Assembly: GCA_036510065.1 (NCBI GenBank)
Contig: DATCEO010000024.1
Location: forward strand, 1-64,000
Source of the DNA: DASUBV01 sp036510065
GTDB taxonomy: Bacteria > Actinomycetota > Actinomycetes > Streptosporangiales > Streptosporangiaceae
DNA: 64,000 bases
Direction: 5' to 3'
Shown: positions 15,676 through 24,389 of the stretch, piece after piece
How positions within the stretch are numbered: position 1 is the first letter of the stretch
Layout: every line of letters starts with the position of its first letter
Notes under the pieces: model-generated
Told to the model about the DNA's origin: nothing
The model's database searches: none
The model's input: only the letters and a program-made list of their open reading frames with translations
Made by a program: the position numbers and the translations under genes

Positions 15676-16749
15676 ATGGCCAGATCGCTCGCCACGCTGC
15701 CCAAGGCGCACCTGCACCTGCACTTCACCGGCTCGATGCGGCACACCACGCTGGCTGACCTGGCCCAGCTGCACGGGATCCACCTGCCGGAGGCCCTGGT
15801 CGCCGACTGGCCGCCCCGGCTCAGCGCGGCCGACGAGCGCGGCTGGTTCCGTTTCCAGCGGCTCTACGACATCGCGCGGTCGGTGGTCCGGACCGAGGCG
15901 GACGTCCGCCGCCTGCTGGTGGAGGCCGCCCAGGATGAGCGCGCGGAGGGCTCGCAGTGGCTGGAGATCCAGGTGGATCCGTCCGGTTACGCGAGCCGGT
16001 TCGGCGGCCTGATCCCGGTGCTGGAGCTGGTGCTCGCCACCGCGGCGGAGGCCGCGGCCCTGACCGGCGTCGGCATCGGCATCATCGTGGCGGCCAATCG
16101 CACCAAGCACCCGCTGGAGGCCCGCACCCTGGCCCGGCTCGCGGCTGCCTATGCCGTCCGGGGAGGCGCGGCAGGCGGCGGGGTGACCGGCTTCGGGCTC
16201 AGCAACGACGAGCGCCGTGGCGCGACCGCCGACTTCGTGCCCGCCTTCCGGATCGCGCGCCGCGCTGGGCTGCTCTCGGTCCCGCACGGCGGCGAGCTCT
16301 GCGGCCCGGCGAGCGTCCGGGCCTGCCTGGAGGAACTGCACGCCGACCGGATCGGGCACGGGGTGGCCGCGGCGCAGGACACCGCCCTCATGGCGCAGCT
16401 GGCCGCGCGCGGGACGACCCTGGAGATCTGCCCGTCCTCGAACGTGGCGCTGGGCGTGGCCGCCGCTGCGGCCGACGTGCCGCTCCTACGGCTTTATAAC
16501 GCCGGCCTCCCGATAGCGCTCGGCGCCGACGATCCGCTGCTTTTCGGTCCTCGCCTGACGGCCCAGTACGAGATCGCGCGCCAGGTGCACGGGATGAGTG
16601 ATCCGCAGCTAGCCGAGCTGGCGCGGATGTCGGTCCGGGCGTCCGCGGCGCCCGAGGGGCTCCGCTCCCACATGCTGGCCGGGATCGACGCCTGGCTGGC
16701 CTCCGATGAGCAGGACGCGGCCACCCAGCCCACCGCCGTCAGGGCCTGA
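15676..16749 (+). CDS. Adenosine-deaminase-family hydrolase (Add-like paralogue)
   Basis: 357 residues of the zinc amidohydrolase fold. The HLHLH motif near residue 12 holds the two N-terminal zinc His. VPHGGEL (His plus catalytic Glu), RIGHG (His) and GADDP (Asp) complete the active site. The residue after HLHLHF is Thr where true adenosine deaminases have Asp or Glu for ribose contact, so the substrate may differ. It starts 40 nt after aspC and may be co-transcribed. Deamination of adenosine or a related nucleoside is inferred from the family only. Confidence 0.8.
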   Translation: MARSLATLPKAHLHLHFTGSMRHTTLADLAQLHGIHLPEALVADWPPRLSAADERGWFRFQRLYDIARSVVRTEADVRRLLVEAAQDERAEGSQWLEIQVDPSGYASRFGGLIPVLELVLATAAEAAALTGVGIGIIVAANRTKHPLEARTLARLAAAYAVRGGAAGGGVTGFGLSNDERRGATADFVPAFRIARRAGLLSVPHGGELCGPASVRACLEELHADRIGHGVAAAQDTALMAQLAARGTTLEICPSSNVALGVAAAAADVPLLRLYNAGLPIALGADDPLLFGPRLTAQYEIARQVHGMSDPQLAELARMSVRASAAPEGLRSHMLAGIDAWLASDEQDAATQPTAVRA

Positions 16750-16764
16750 GGCCAGGCGGCACCG

Positions 16765-17931
16765 TCACAGCGTGACGCCGACCAGCACTGGCTCATTGGC
16801 CAGTTCCACGCCGAACGTGGTGCGCACACTCTCCGTTATTTCCCTGGCCAGAGCGACCAGGTCGGCGGTGCTGCCACCACCAGGGCTGGTCAGCGCCAGC
16901 GTGTGCTTGGACGAGATGCGGGCGGCCCCGCCGGCCGGGTAGCCCTTGCCGAAGCCCGCCCGGTCGATCAGCCACGCCGCCGGAACCTTCACCGTCCCGC
17001 CGCCGCCGTCGAAGTGCGGGACCGCGGTGCCGGGGCCGCACCGGGCCGCGGCCCGCCGCTGCAGCTCGTCGAACTGCGCGGCGGTCAGGACCGGGTTGGT
17101 GAAGAACGAGCCCGCGCTGCGGGTATCCGGGTCGGCCGGGTCGAGCACCATCCCCTTGCCGCGGCGCAGCGCCAGCACCGCGGCCCGGGCCTGCGCCAGC
17201 GGTACCCGCTCCCCCAGTGCCACCCCCAGGCGGGCAGCCAGCTCCGGATACTGAATCGGCGCGGACAGCGCGGGCTGAGCCGCCGACTCTGGCCCCGACT
17301 CTGCTGACCCCAGCCCTGCTGACCCCAGCCGTGCGGACCCCGGCTGACGGTGCAGCCGGAAGCTGACCCGGAGGACGACGAACCGCCCGGTGGCCAGGCC
17401 CGCCGCCGCGCGCTTCAGCATGCTGGTCCGGTAACCGAACTCGCACTCGGCGCCGGTCAGCACCCTGACCTGGCCGCGCTGCCGGTCATAGACGTGGACC
17501 GCGTCGATCGCCTGCGACACATCCTGCCCGTAGGCACCGACATTCTGGATCGGCGTGGCACCGGCCAGCCCGGGGATCCCGGACAGGCACTCCAGCCCGG
17601 CCAGCCGCTCGTGCACGCTCCACTCGACCAGACGGTCCCACGGCTCGCCGGCTGCCGCGGTGACCGTGACCGCCGAGCCGTCGCCGGGCACGGCCGTCGT
17701 GACGACGCCCTGGCTGACGATCCGGACCACAGTGCCGGGAAAGCCCTCATCGGCGACCACCAGGTTGCTGCCGCCGCCCAGGACCAGGACGGGCTCCCCG
17801 GCCTGGTCGGCCTCGCGGACCACCGAGACGATCTGCTCGTCAGAGCCGGCCTCGATCAGCTGGCCGGCCGGCCCGCCGAGACCCAGGGTGGTGTACGCGC
17901 TGAGCGCGGCCTGCGCACGGACTATGGACAA
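16765..17931 (-). CDS. murB: UDP-N-acetylenolpyruvoylglucosamine reductase
   Basis: 388 residues from TTG 17931 (GGAG 5 nt upstream); the longer in-frame extension is low-complexity and rejected. FAD-binding motifs VLGGGSNLVV and GIPGLAGATPIQNVGAYGQD are present, as are CEFGYRTSMLKR and the catalytic SAGSFFTNP serine loop. It makes UDP-MurNAc for peptidoglycan. A Ser/Gly/Pro-rich insertion (about residues 210-240, repeated GSA units) is unusual. It converges on the add-like gene with a 15-nt gap. Confidence 0.92.
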   Translation of the reverse strand: MSIVRAQAALSAYTTLGLGGPAGQLIEAGSDEQIVSVVREADQAGEPVLVLGGGSNLVVADEGFPGTVVRIVSQGVVTTAVPGDGSAVTVTAAAGEPWDRLVEWSVHERLAGLECLSGIPGLAGATPIQNVGAYGQDVSQAIDAVHVYDRQRGQVRVLTGAECEFGYRTSMLKRAAAGLATGRFVVLRVSFRLHRQPGSARLGSAGLGSAESGPESAAQPALSAPIQYPELAARLGVALGERVPLAQARAAVLALRRGKGMVLDPADPDTRSAGSFFTNPVLTAAQFDELQRRAAARCGPGTAVPHFDGGGGTVKVPAAWLIDRAGFGKGYPAGGAARISSKHTLALTSPGGGSTADLVALAREITESVRTTFGVELANEPVLVGVTL

Positions 17932-18155
17932 CGCTGCTCCGCTTTCCTGAGTGGCCTGCGTTCCCGGCGGCCCGTACCTTCCGGTGGGACCCGTGCTGCT
18001 CGCGGGGCTCCTGCTCCCGTGCCACTCCTGCTCCCGTGCCGCCGGTGCTGGCCCGACGATAGCTGACCGGCGGGCGGCCAGGCCGCCTACCAGCCCGGGA
18101 ACCGCCTGCGGGGTCGTCGCTCCATTTCCCGCGCAGGCCCGCATACTGGACACTC

Positions 18156-18932
18156 ATGGACACGCTGGCCTGGGCAACGACTGCCATCGCGGCGGTGGCC
18201 GGGCTATTAATCGGCGGCTACGTCAGCGTGCTGATCACCTGGCTGCCGGGTGGTGCTCCCGGCCTGCGGCGGCCGGCGGCGCGCTGCCCGCACGCCGCGG
18301 CGCCGCTGGGCCGCTCCGACCTGGTCCCCCCGGCCGGCTGGCTCCGCCTGCGGCGGCGGTGCCCGGAATGCGCCAGTTCGCTGCGCGGCAGCTGGCTGGC
18401 AGCCGAGCTGCTCACGGCAGCGGTGTTCGCGGGCCTGGCGGTTCGCTTCGGGCCGAGCCCGGTGCTGCCCGCGTTCTGCTACCTGGGCGCCGTCGGGGTC
18501 GCGCTGGCCTTCATCGACGCGCGGTACCAGCGGCTGCCCGATGCCGCGACCCTGCCGTCCTATCCGGTGGCCCTGCTCTTGCTGGGGGTGGCCGCGCTGA
18601 CCACCGCCGGGGGCGCCCGGCACTTCATCGTCGCGGTGATCGGCCTGGCCGGGACCTGGCTGCTGTTCGTGCTCCAGGCGCTGATCTATCCGGCAGGCAT
18701 CGGCTGGGGAGACGTGAAGCTGTCCGGGATCGTGGGCCTGTACCTGGGCTGGCTGGGCATCGGCGCCCTGGTCGCCGGCCTGTTCCTGAGCTATCTGCTG
18801 GCCGCTATCGCCGGACTGGCGCTGCTGGTCACGCGGCGCGCGTCCCGGAAGTCACAGCTCGCGTTCGGGCCGTTCCTGCTGGCGGGGACGCTGATCGTCG
18901 TCCTGGTCAGCGGGCTCGTCGTCCATAACTAG
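18156..18932 (+). CDS. Prepilin peptidase (A24 family)
   Basis: 258 residues, polytopic, about seven membrane segments. The two catalytic aspartates of the family are in AFIDARYQRLPD and GWGDVKLSG (GxGD motif). A cytosolic CPEC pair near residue 68 resembles the Cys-rich loop of bifunctional prepilin peptidases, but the usual second CxxC is missing (CPHA). It would cleave type IV prepilin-like leader peptides of Flp/Tad pili. No pilin gene is nearby. Divergent from murB. Confidence 0.85.
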   Translation: MDTLAWATTAIAAVAGLLIGGYVSVLITWLPGGAPGLRRPAARCPHAAAPLGRSDLVPPAGWLRLRRRCPECASSLRGSWLAAELLTAAVFAGLAVRFGPSPVLPAFCYLGAVGVALAFIDARYQRLPDAATLPSYPVALLLLGVAALTTAGGARHFIVAVIGLAGTWLLFVLQALIYPAGIGWGDVKLSGIVGLYLGWLGIGALVAGLFLSYLLAAIAGLALLVTRRASRKSQLAFGPFLLAGTLIVVLVSGLVVHN

Positions 18933-18935
18933 ACG

Positions 18936-19364
18936 TCAGGGCAGCCTGACCACGGCGCGAGCCCGGGCCAGTACCTTGGTGCCGGCCGACCGGGCCGTCA
19001 GGGCCAGCGCGACGCGGTTATCGCCGAGTTTCTCCTCGACCTTGCCGGTGACCTCGATCGCCGCGCCCTCATCGTCGTCGGGCACCATGACCGGGGCGGA
19101 GAAGCGCACGCCGAACTCCGTCACGGTCGCGCCGGGACCGGCCCAGTCGGTGACGAAGCGGCCCGCCTCGGCCATGGTGAACATGCCGTGGGCGATGACA
19201 TTGGGCAGGCCCACGGAGCGGGCGATCCGCTCGTTCCAGTGGATGACGTTGAAGTCGCCAGAGGCGCCGCAGTACTTGACCAGGCTGAGCCGGGTGACCG
19301 GGTAGCTGACGGCCGGTATCTCGGCGCCGGCCTCGACGTCCTCGTAACTGAGCTGATCGCTCAC
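18936..19364 (-). CDS. MaoC-like (3R)-hydroxyacyl dehydratase, HadB-type
   Basis: 142 residues from a GTG start. The hot-dog fold hydratase motif is intact: GDFNVIHWNERIARSVGLP followed by IAHGMF, with the Asp/His catalytic pair. This matches the catalytic partner of mycobacterial HadAB, which dehydrates 3-hydroxyacyl-ACP. It is 58 nt downstream of a HadA-like gene, so the pair probably forms a heterodimer. Which fatty-acid or polyketide pathway it serves is unknown. Confidence 0.85.
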   Translation of the reverse strand: MSDQLSYEDVEAGAEIPAVSYPVTRLSLVKYCGASGDFNVIHWNERIARSVGLPNVIAHGMFTMAEAGRFVTDWAGPGATVTEFGVRFSAPVMVPDDDEGAAIEVTGKVEEKLGDNRVALALTARSAGTKVLARARAVVRLP

Positions 19365-19422
19365 CGCGGCATCCTCTCTAGGCCCAGTTCTGTGACCAGC
19401 CGGCCGGTCGATGACCCGGCCG

Positions 19423-19872
19423 CTAGGCCGCGTCGCCGCGCTCCACCAGGGTGGACAGGGCCGTGCACACGTGCTCGCCGCCGACCGTCTTGATCTCGGT
19501 CCGCGTGGTCAGCATAGACAAGCTGCCGACGGCCCGGATGTCGCTGATCGTCACCTGCGCGGTGACCACGTCCCCGGCCCTCAGCGGCCGCGCGTACTCG
19601 AACCGCTGCTCGCCGTGCACCACCATGGCGTAGTTGAGGCCCAGGCCCGGATCGGCGATGGCCCCGCCACTGCTGGCCATGCTGATCACGATGGCGAACG
19701 TCGGCGGCGCAATAACGTCGGCATGCCCGGCCGCCCGCGCCGCCTCAGCATCCCGGTACACCGGACTCGGATCCCCGATCGCATCGGCAAACTCAGCGAT
19801 CTTGACCCGGCTGACCTCATAAGGCGCAGTAGCCGGGTAGACCCGTCCCACATACTCACGGTTGATAGCCAC
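19423..19872 (-). CDS. MaoC N-terminal domain dehydratase, HadA-type (UPF0336 family)
   Basis: 149 residues from GTG 19872 (VAINREYVGRVYPATAPYEV), chosen because family members start M-A-x-x-x-x-VG; AGGGA lies upstream. The hydratase motif is degenerate (GDPSPVYRD, Tyr instead of the catalytic His), as in HadA, which has a substrate-binding rather than catalytic role. It is adjacent to the HadB-like gene, with rpmG upstream, the conserved actinobacterial order. Confidence 0.85.
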   Translation of the reverse strand: MAINREYVGRVYPATAPYEVSRVKIAEFADAIGDPSPVYRDAEAARAAGHADVIAPPTFAIVISMASSGGAIADPGLGLNYAMVVHGEQRFEYARPLRAGDVVTAQVTISDIRAVGSLSMLTTRTEIKTVGGEHVCTALSTLVERGDAA

Positions 19873-20017
19873 GCAATCCCTGCCCAAGGATTATAAGCAA
19901 CATTTCGGATAGATCAGCCGACAGGCGGGGGTACCCGACAATCCAGGCTCGCCCTAGCCCGGCCGACGCTGGGACACCTAGTGCCGCGCCCACGCCAACC
20001 CCAGCCCACCCCGGATG

Positions 20018-20098
20018 CGATGCCTGCAAGGCGAGCCTTCAGGTCGATGCCTGCAAGGCGAGCCACCCGGTCGATGCCTGCAAGGCGAGCCATCAGAT
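20018..20098. repeat. Three tandem 27-bp repeats
   Basis: Three units of 27 bp (20018, 20045, 20072) share CGATGCCTGCAAGGCGAGCC, with only the last 7 bp varying. There are no spacers, so this is not CRISPR. It lies in the rpmG-hadA gap (19873-20204), which has no gene. Confidence 0.9.
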
Positions 20099-20150
20099 AT
20101 GTCGTCCGCGACGGCCGGCAACGCCGGTCCGAGCGGACGACAAGGGGGCT

Positions 20151-20198
20151 CCGGGGGGCAAAGCCCCCCGGTCTGGGGGTCCGGGGGTTACCCCCCGG
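20151..20198 (-). terminator. Tandem G/C-run hairpins after rpmG
   Basis: Two adjacent stems: CCGGGGGGC/GCCCCCCGG with loop AAA (20151-20171), and CCGGGGG/CCCCCGG with a 4-nt loop (20181-20198). They begin 7 nt past the rpmG stop on the minus strand and are a likely double terminator. A third weaker stem lies at 20105-20139. Confidence 0.6.
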
Positions 20199-20204
20199 GC
20201 TAGC

Positions 20205-20369
20205 TCAGCGCGTCTCGCGGTGCGGCTGGTGCTTGCGGCAGTTGGGGCAGTACTTGCTCAGGTCAAGCCGATCCGGGTCGTTACGCCGGTTCTTCCGCGT
20301 GATGTAGTTGCGGTGCTTGCACTCCTGGCAGGCCAGCGTGATCTTCGGTCTGACGTCTGTGGCAGCCAC
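20205..20369 (-). CDS. rpmG: 50S ribosomal protein L33, zinc-binding form
   Basis: 54 residues from GTG 20369 (VAATDVRPKITLACQEC), a complete small ORF. It has two CxxC pairs (ACQEC near 14-17, YCPNC near 41-44), so it is the zinc-containing C+ type, and ends HQPHRETR. AAAGG lies about 11 nt before the start. L33 is a 50S protein near the E site. A tRNA-Met gene lies 165 nt upstream, as in other actinomycetes. Confidence 0.96.
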   Translation of the reverse strand: MAATDVRPKITLACQECKHRNYITRKNRRNDPDRLDLSKYCPNCRKHQPHRETR

Positions 20370-20534
20370 GAGGGAGTGCCTTTCTTTCGAGGGACAGGTC
20401 TGTCGCAGGGACAGGTTTCGGCCAGTGGAGCGCGCCGACGGGCCGAGCTTATTCCCCGGAGTGAACCGGCGAGCCGGCTCAGCGATCTGCGGGCCCTGCC
20501 GCCGCCCGAGGACTCCCGGTTAGCGACAGGTTCG

Positions 20535-20608
20535 TAGCGGAGGCCGGACTTGAACCGGCGACACAGCGATTATGAGCCGCTTGCTCTGCCTGACTGAGCT
20601 ACTCCGCC
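20535..20608 (-). tRNA. tRNA-Met, elongator (anticodon CAT)
   Basis: 74 nt cloverleaf with acceptor GGCGGAG/CTCCGCT (G-U at 1-72), D-arm TAGCTCAGTCAGGCAGAGC, anticodon loop CTCATAA and T-arm GGTTCAAGTCC, discriminator A. It lacks the GGG/CCC anticodon-stem pairs of initiator tRNA, so it is the elongator. Confidence 0.93.
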
Positions 20609-20631
20609 ACGCTGACCCGCCACTGGTAACC

Positions 20632-20662
20632 GGGTTCTGGCGCAGGCGGGTGGCCAGAACCC
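20632..20662 (-). terminator. Candidate terminator downstream of the gene at 20832
   Basis: A perfect 10-bp stem GGGTTCTGGC/GCCAGAACCC with an 11-nt loop, 170 nt past the stop of the conserved small protein and just upstream of tRNA-Met. The role is inferred from position. Confidence 0.4.
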
Positions 20663-20831
20663 CTGTCCCAGCGCCGGGGGCTGACTCAGCTTACCGGGAT
20701 TTCGGCGCGCCCGCGCGACGGGGTCCGTCCCCCGATCTCGGGCGGCGGCCGCGCCGCAGACTGGGCGGCCCCGGACCGGCGCGTCCCGGCCCGGAAGCTG
20801 GCTCCTGCAAGTCGAGCTACTGCCAGCCGAG

Positions 20832-21146
20832 CTACTGCCAGTCGAACCGGGAGACCTTGCCGCCGGGGATCATGACCGTGCCCGCCGCGGTAGCCCGGTC
20901 ACGCCAGATGGTGTAGCGGCCGGCGGGCAGGCTGGCGTAGATCGCGGCGTACCCGGTGCCGCTGTCCACCGGCCGCTCGCGGACCTGGGCGTGGGTGCGC
21001 CGGGCGCCCTGGGCACCGGCCGGGCTGATCTCGATCTCGTGCCCGGCTAGTTCCCGCGGGGTGTGCAGGATCAGCGCCCCGACGCCAGGCCCGATGTCGA
21101 GTACCACGGTGCCGGGCCCGGTCGGTCCGTGCAGCACTTCGGTCAT
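20832..21146 (-). CDS. Conserved hypothetical protein
   Basis: 104 residues, mostly beta-prone and soluble, no signal peptide or membrane segment. It starts MTEVLHGPTGPGTVVLDIGP and contains GALILHTPRELAGHEIEIS and a C-terminal YTIWRD segment. It looks like a single compact domain of the kind widespread in actinomycetes, but I cannot name a function. The stop lies inside a 15-bp imperfect repeat (about 20808-20850). The neighbours tRNA-Met and ltrA suggest no pathway. Confidence 0.7.
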   Translation of the reverse strand: MTEVLHGPTGPGTVVLDIGPGVGALILHTPRELAGHEIEISPAGAQGARRTHAQVRERPVDSGTGYAAIYASLPAGRYTIWRDRATAAGTVMIPGGKVSRFDWQ

Positions 21147-21492
21147 GGGTCACTATCTCCCGTCTGGTGCCGCGACCACGCCGGGGCCGGGCATGACTCG
21201 ATGCGGTGGGTTATCAGACAACAAGGCGAAAACCCCAGTCGCCAGGCTCAAGCGATTGGCGCGAGCACGTTGTGACGACGTCCCGATGGTAACGACCTTG
21301 TCGCCCGCCCGTGGACCATTTGCAAAGGCGGCCGGAAATCCCGTTTTCGACATCGTCGGCCGAGCCCGGCTAGCTAGGATTGTTCCCCCGATCAGGGCGG
21401 CGGATGCCGACGGCCACGGCGACAGCGAACTCATGACCAATTCTTGGCCGCCGCTATGCCGCGCGGCCGGCGGGCCCCGCGCGGCCAGCGGC
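21147..21492. other. Gene-free interval
   Basis: 346 nt between the conserved small protein and the ltrA remnant, both on the minus strand. I see no convincing coding frame, RNA gene or strong hairpin here. It presumably holds the promoter of the gene at 20832. Confidence 0.5.
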
Positions 21493-22863
21493 CTACCCGA
21501 TCTCGCGATCCGCCGCCCCGCCGCCCACGCCCTCCGCCCCCGGCACGCCGGCGGCGCTGCCCGCCACTCCCTCCCCCACGCCGCCGGCGCTGCCCGCTGC
21601 TCCCTCCCCCGCGCCATCCGGCACGACGTGATCCGCGACGGCCACCGCCACCACGACCACCGCCGCGCAGCCGGCCAGGACCAGCACCGACACGTGCGGC
21701 GCGACCAGACCGAGCAGCGCCAGCAGCACCACCGCCGCGATCCTGGGCCAGGAGATCCGCCGCCACACCACGGCCTTGAAGGCGGCGTGGCCCGCGATAT
21801 ACAGGGCCGTGCCGCCCAGGATCAGCCAGGAGGTCGCCGCCCTCGCCGCCGCCGCCGGGCGCGACACCACGATCTCGTCGGCCGCGGCCACGGCGATGAT
21901 CCCGGCCACCATGACGGGATGGATCAGGTGATATGCGGACCGGCCGAGGCGGCCGGGATCGGCGGACTGGGCAATGGCCTGCGCCCCCGCCTCAGCGCTG
22001 CGGTCGAAGTACAGCCACCACAGCCCGACGCTGCCGATAAACGCGATCAGGAAAGCGACAACGGTCGGCGCCACGCTAGCGTGCGGGCCGGCCAGCGGGC
22101 CGCGCAAGAGCCCCGCCAGGGTGGCGCCGATGACCACGATCGACTCGCCCAGGGCGATCAGGATGAACGCCTGGCATCGCTCGGCGAAATGGCCGCCCTC
22201 GATATCCCATTCCTGCGTGCTGGACCGGCCCAGGCCGGGAACGCCGAAGCCGAGCGAGCCACCCAGCAGGTCGGTGCCCACGGCCGCGAGCCAGAGCGCC
22301 TCGCGGGCCGCCCCGCTGGCCAGGCCGCCGGCCACCGCCAGCGCTCCGCTGACGCAGCACCAGCACAGGATGCGCTGGAAGTTGCGGCGCTGCGGGGCAC
22401 CCTGCAGCGCCCAGACCGCGAACAGGCTGCGGCCGACCTACATGATGGCATAGGCGCTGCCGATCAGCAGGCCGCCGTCGCCGAAGGCCTGCGGCAGCCC
22501 GGCCGACATGATCAGGCTGATCAGCATGAGGCCCAGCAGGAGCAGCCGGACCGGGATCCGCTCGGGATCCAGCCAGTTCGTCACCCAGGTGGTGTAGACC
22601 CACAGCAGCCACACCATCGCCAGCAGCAGCCCAGCCCGCAGGGCGCCCCCGACGGTCAGGTTGCTCAGCAGGTAGTGCGAGAGCTGGGTGACGGCGAAGA
22701 CGTAGACGAGGTCGAAGAACAGCTCCACGTTGGAGACCCGCTCGTGCCCGCCGGCCCGCTGCCGCACCAGCCCGCGCCCGGTCCCCGTCCCGCCCGCGCC
22801 TTCGCCCTCGACCACTCGCCCCCTCTCAGCCCCTCCTGCATGATCACCACCGTTTTTGAACAT
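21493..22863 (-). pseudogene. ltrA: Low-temperature-requirement A (LtrA) membrane protein, split by TAG
   Basis: One continuous reading frame of about 456 codons is interrupted only by TAG at 22438-22440. The N-terminal half has the LtrA signature (VELFFDLVYVFAVTQLSHYLL); after the stop the same frame continues with VGRSLFAVWALQ, WDIEGGHFAERCQAFILIALGESIVV-type sequence and further membrane segments. The stop falls where a CAG (Gln) codon is expected, i.e. one C-to-T change. The start is uncertain: ATG 22863 or 22890 lie inside a palindrome, and a later GTG is possible. Nonsense mutation, sequencing error or readthrough cannot be told apart here. Confidence 0.8.
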
Positions 22864-22891
22864 ATAGCGCCGCAAAACGGTGATGATCATG
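22839..22891. repeat. 18-bp inverted repeat over the ltrA start
   Basis: Arms 22839-22856 and 22874-22891 are complementary at 17 of 18 positions (CATGATCACCACCGTTTT and its partner; the one mismatch would be G-U in RNA). The 17-nt loop contains TATATG on the minus strand. It could be an operator, an RNA hairpin or a palindromic mobile repeat. Confidence 0.75.
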
Positions 22892-22987
22892 AGGCCCTGG
22901 CGGCGCCCGGCGGCGCCAGGTCCTGGCGGCGCCACGCCGACGCCGCGCCGGCCCCGGCAACACCGGGTGCCGGCGCCCGGCGGGGGC

Positions 22988-24361
22988 TCAGCACTCGACG
23001 ACGTTGAGGGCCAGACCGCCGCGAGCCGTCTCCTTGTACTTATCCTTCATGTCGGCACCGGTCTCGCGCATGGTCTTGATCGCCTTGTCCAGCGACACCT
23101 TGTGCTCGCCGTCACCGCGCACGGCCATCCGCGCGGCGGTGATCGCCTTGACCGACGCGATGGCGTTGCGCTCGATGCACGGGATCTGCACCAGCCCGCC
23201 GACCGGATCACAGGTCAGGCCGAGATTGTGCTCGATGCCGATCTCCGCCGCGTTCTCCACCTGCTCGGGCGTCCCGCCGATGACCTCGGCCAGCGCGCCG
23301 GACGCCATCGAGCAGGCCGACCCGACCTCGCCCTGGCAGCCGACCTCGGCCCCGGAGATGGAGGCGTTCTCCTTGAACAGCACCCCGATGGCTCCCGCCG
23401 TCAGCAGGAAGCGGACCACGCCGTCGTCGTCGGCGCCGGGCACGAACCGGGTGTAGTAGTGCAGGACCGCCGGGATGATCCCCGCGGCGCCGTTGGTCGG
23501 CGCGGTGACCACCCGGCCGCCGGCCGCGTTCTCCTCGTTGACGGCCAGCGCGTAGACGGTGATCCACTCCATCGCGTGCAGCGGGTCGCCGGTGTTGCCG
23601 GCCCGCTCCAGGGTCTCGCGCAGATCGCGGGCCCGGCGCCGGACCTTCATGCCGCCCGGCAGCACACCCTCGGCCGCGCAGCCGCGCGCGACGCACTCCT
23701 GCATCACCGCCCAGATATGCAGCAGGCCCTCCCGCACCTGCGCCTTGTCCCGCCGGACCAGCTCGTTGGCCAGCATGATCTCGCTGACCGGCAGCCCGGT
23801 CGCCGTGGTGTGGGCCAGCAGCTGCGCCCCGGTGCTGAACGGGTACGGCACCGGCGTGGTATCGGGGACGATCTTCGGCTGGCCCGCCGCATCCTCGCCC
23901 AGCACGAACCCGCCGCCGACCGAGTAGTAGGTCCGGGCGCTCAGCTCCGCGCCCTCCCCGTCCAGCGCGGCGAAGCGCATCGCGTTGGAGTGGAACGGCA
24001 GCCGCTTGCGCCGGTGCAGGATCACGTCCTCGTCGATATCGAAGGCGATCCCGGCGCTCCCGGGCAGCGGCAGGACGCCGCTGGCGCGCACCGCGTCGAC
24101 CAGCGGCTGGGCGGCGGCCGGATCGACCAGCTCGGGCTGCTCGCCGGACAAGCCGAGCACGACGGCCTTGACGCTGCCGTGGCCGTGCCCGGTCGCGCCG
24201 AGCGAGCCGAACAGCTGCACGCGCACCCGGGCCACGGACCCGAGCAGCCCGTCATCGGCCACGGACCGGGCGAACAGGGCAGCGGCCCGCATCGGGCCGA
24301 CGGTGTGCGAGCTGGACGGCCCGATACCGATCTTGAACAGATCGAAGACGCTGATCGTCAT
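22988..24361 (-). CDS. sdaA: L-serine ammonia-lyase (iron-sulfur type)
   Basis: 457 residues from ATG 24361 (MTISVFDLFKIGIGPSSSHT), a single-chain SdaA. SSSHTVGPMR begins the beta domain; the alpha domain has APTNGAAGI and the cysteines for the 4Fe-4S cluster in GCQGEVG, ACSMASG and LTCDPVGG, ending in the C-terminal Cys (NVVEC) that can act as fourth ligand. It converts L-serine to pyruvate and ammonia. It is 28 nt downstream of a dimethylglycine-dehydrogenase-like gene, so it may complete a glycine-to-serine-to-pyruvate route. Confidence 0.94.
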   Translation of the reverse strand: MTISVFDLFKIGIGPSSSHTVGPMRAAALFARSVADDGLLGSVARVRVQLFGSLGATGHGHGSVKAVVLGLSGEQPELVDPAAAQPLVDAVRASGVLPLPGSAGIAFDIDEDVILHRRKRLPFHSNAMRFAALDGEGAELSARTYYSVGGGFVLGEDAAGQPKIVPDTTPVPYPFSTGAQLLAHTTATGLPVSEIMLANELVRRDKAQVREGLLHIWAVMQECVARGCAAEGVLPGGMKVRRRARDLRETLERAGNTGDPLHAMEWITVYALAVNEENAAGGRVVTAPTNGAAGIIPAVLHYYTRFVPGADDDGVVRFLLTAGAIGVLFKENASISGAEVGCQGEVGSACSMASGALAEVIGGTPEQVENAAEIGIEHNLGLTCDPVGGLVQIPCIERNAIASVKAITAARMAVRGDGEHKVSLDKAIKTMRETGADMKDKYKETARGGLALNVVEC

Positions 24362-24389
24362 TGATGCGCTCCTTCGGACATCCCCTGGC

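Noticed and set aside
20018..20098. Possible CRISPR array
   Set aside because: Only three units, directly abutting, no spacers and no cas genes in the window.
20956..23007. Plus-strand open frame of 683 codons opposite ltrA
   Set aside because: Low-complexity shadow frame; no start site or motif, and the minus strand carries recognisable LtrA sequence.
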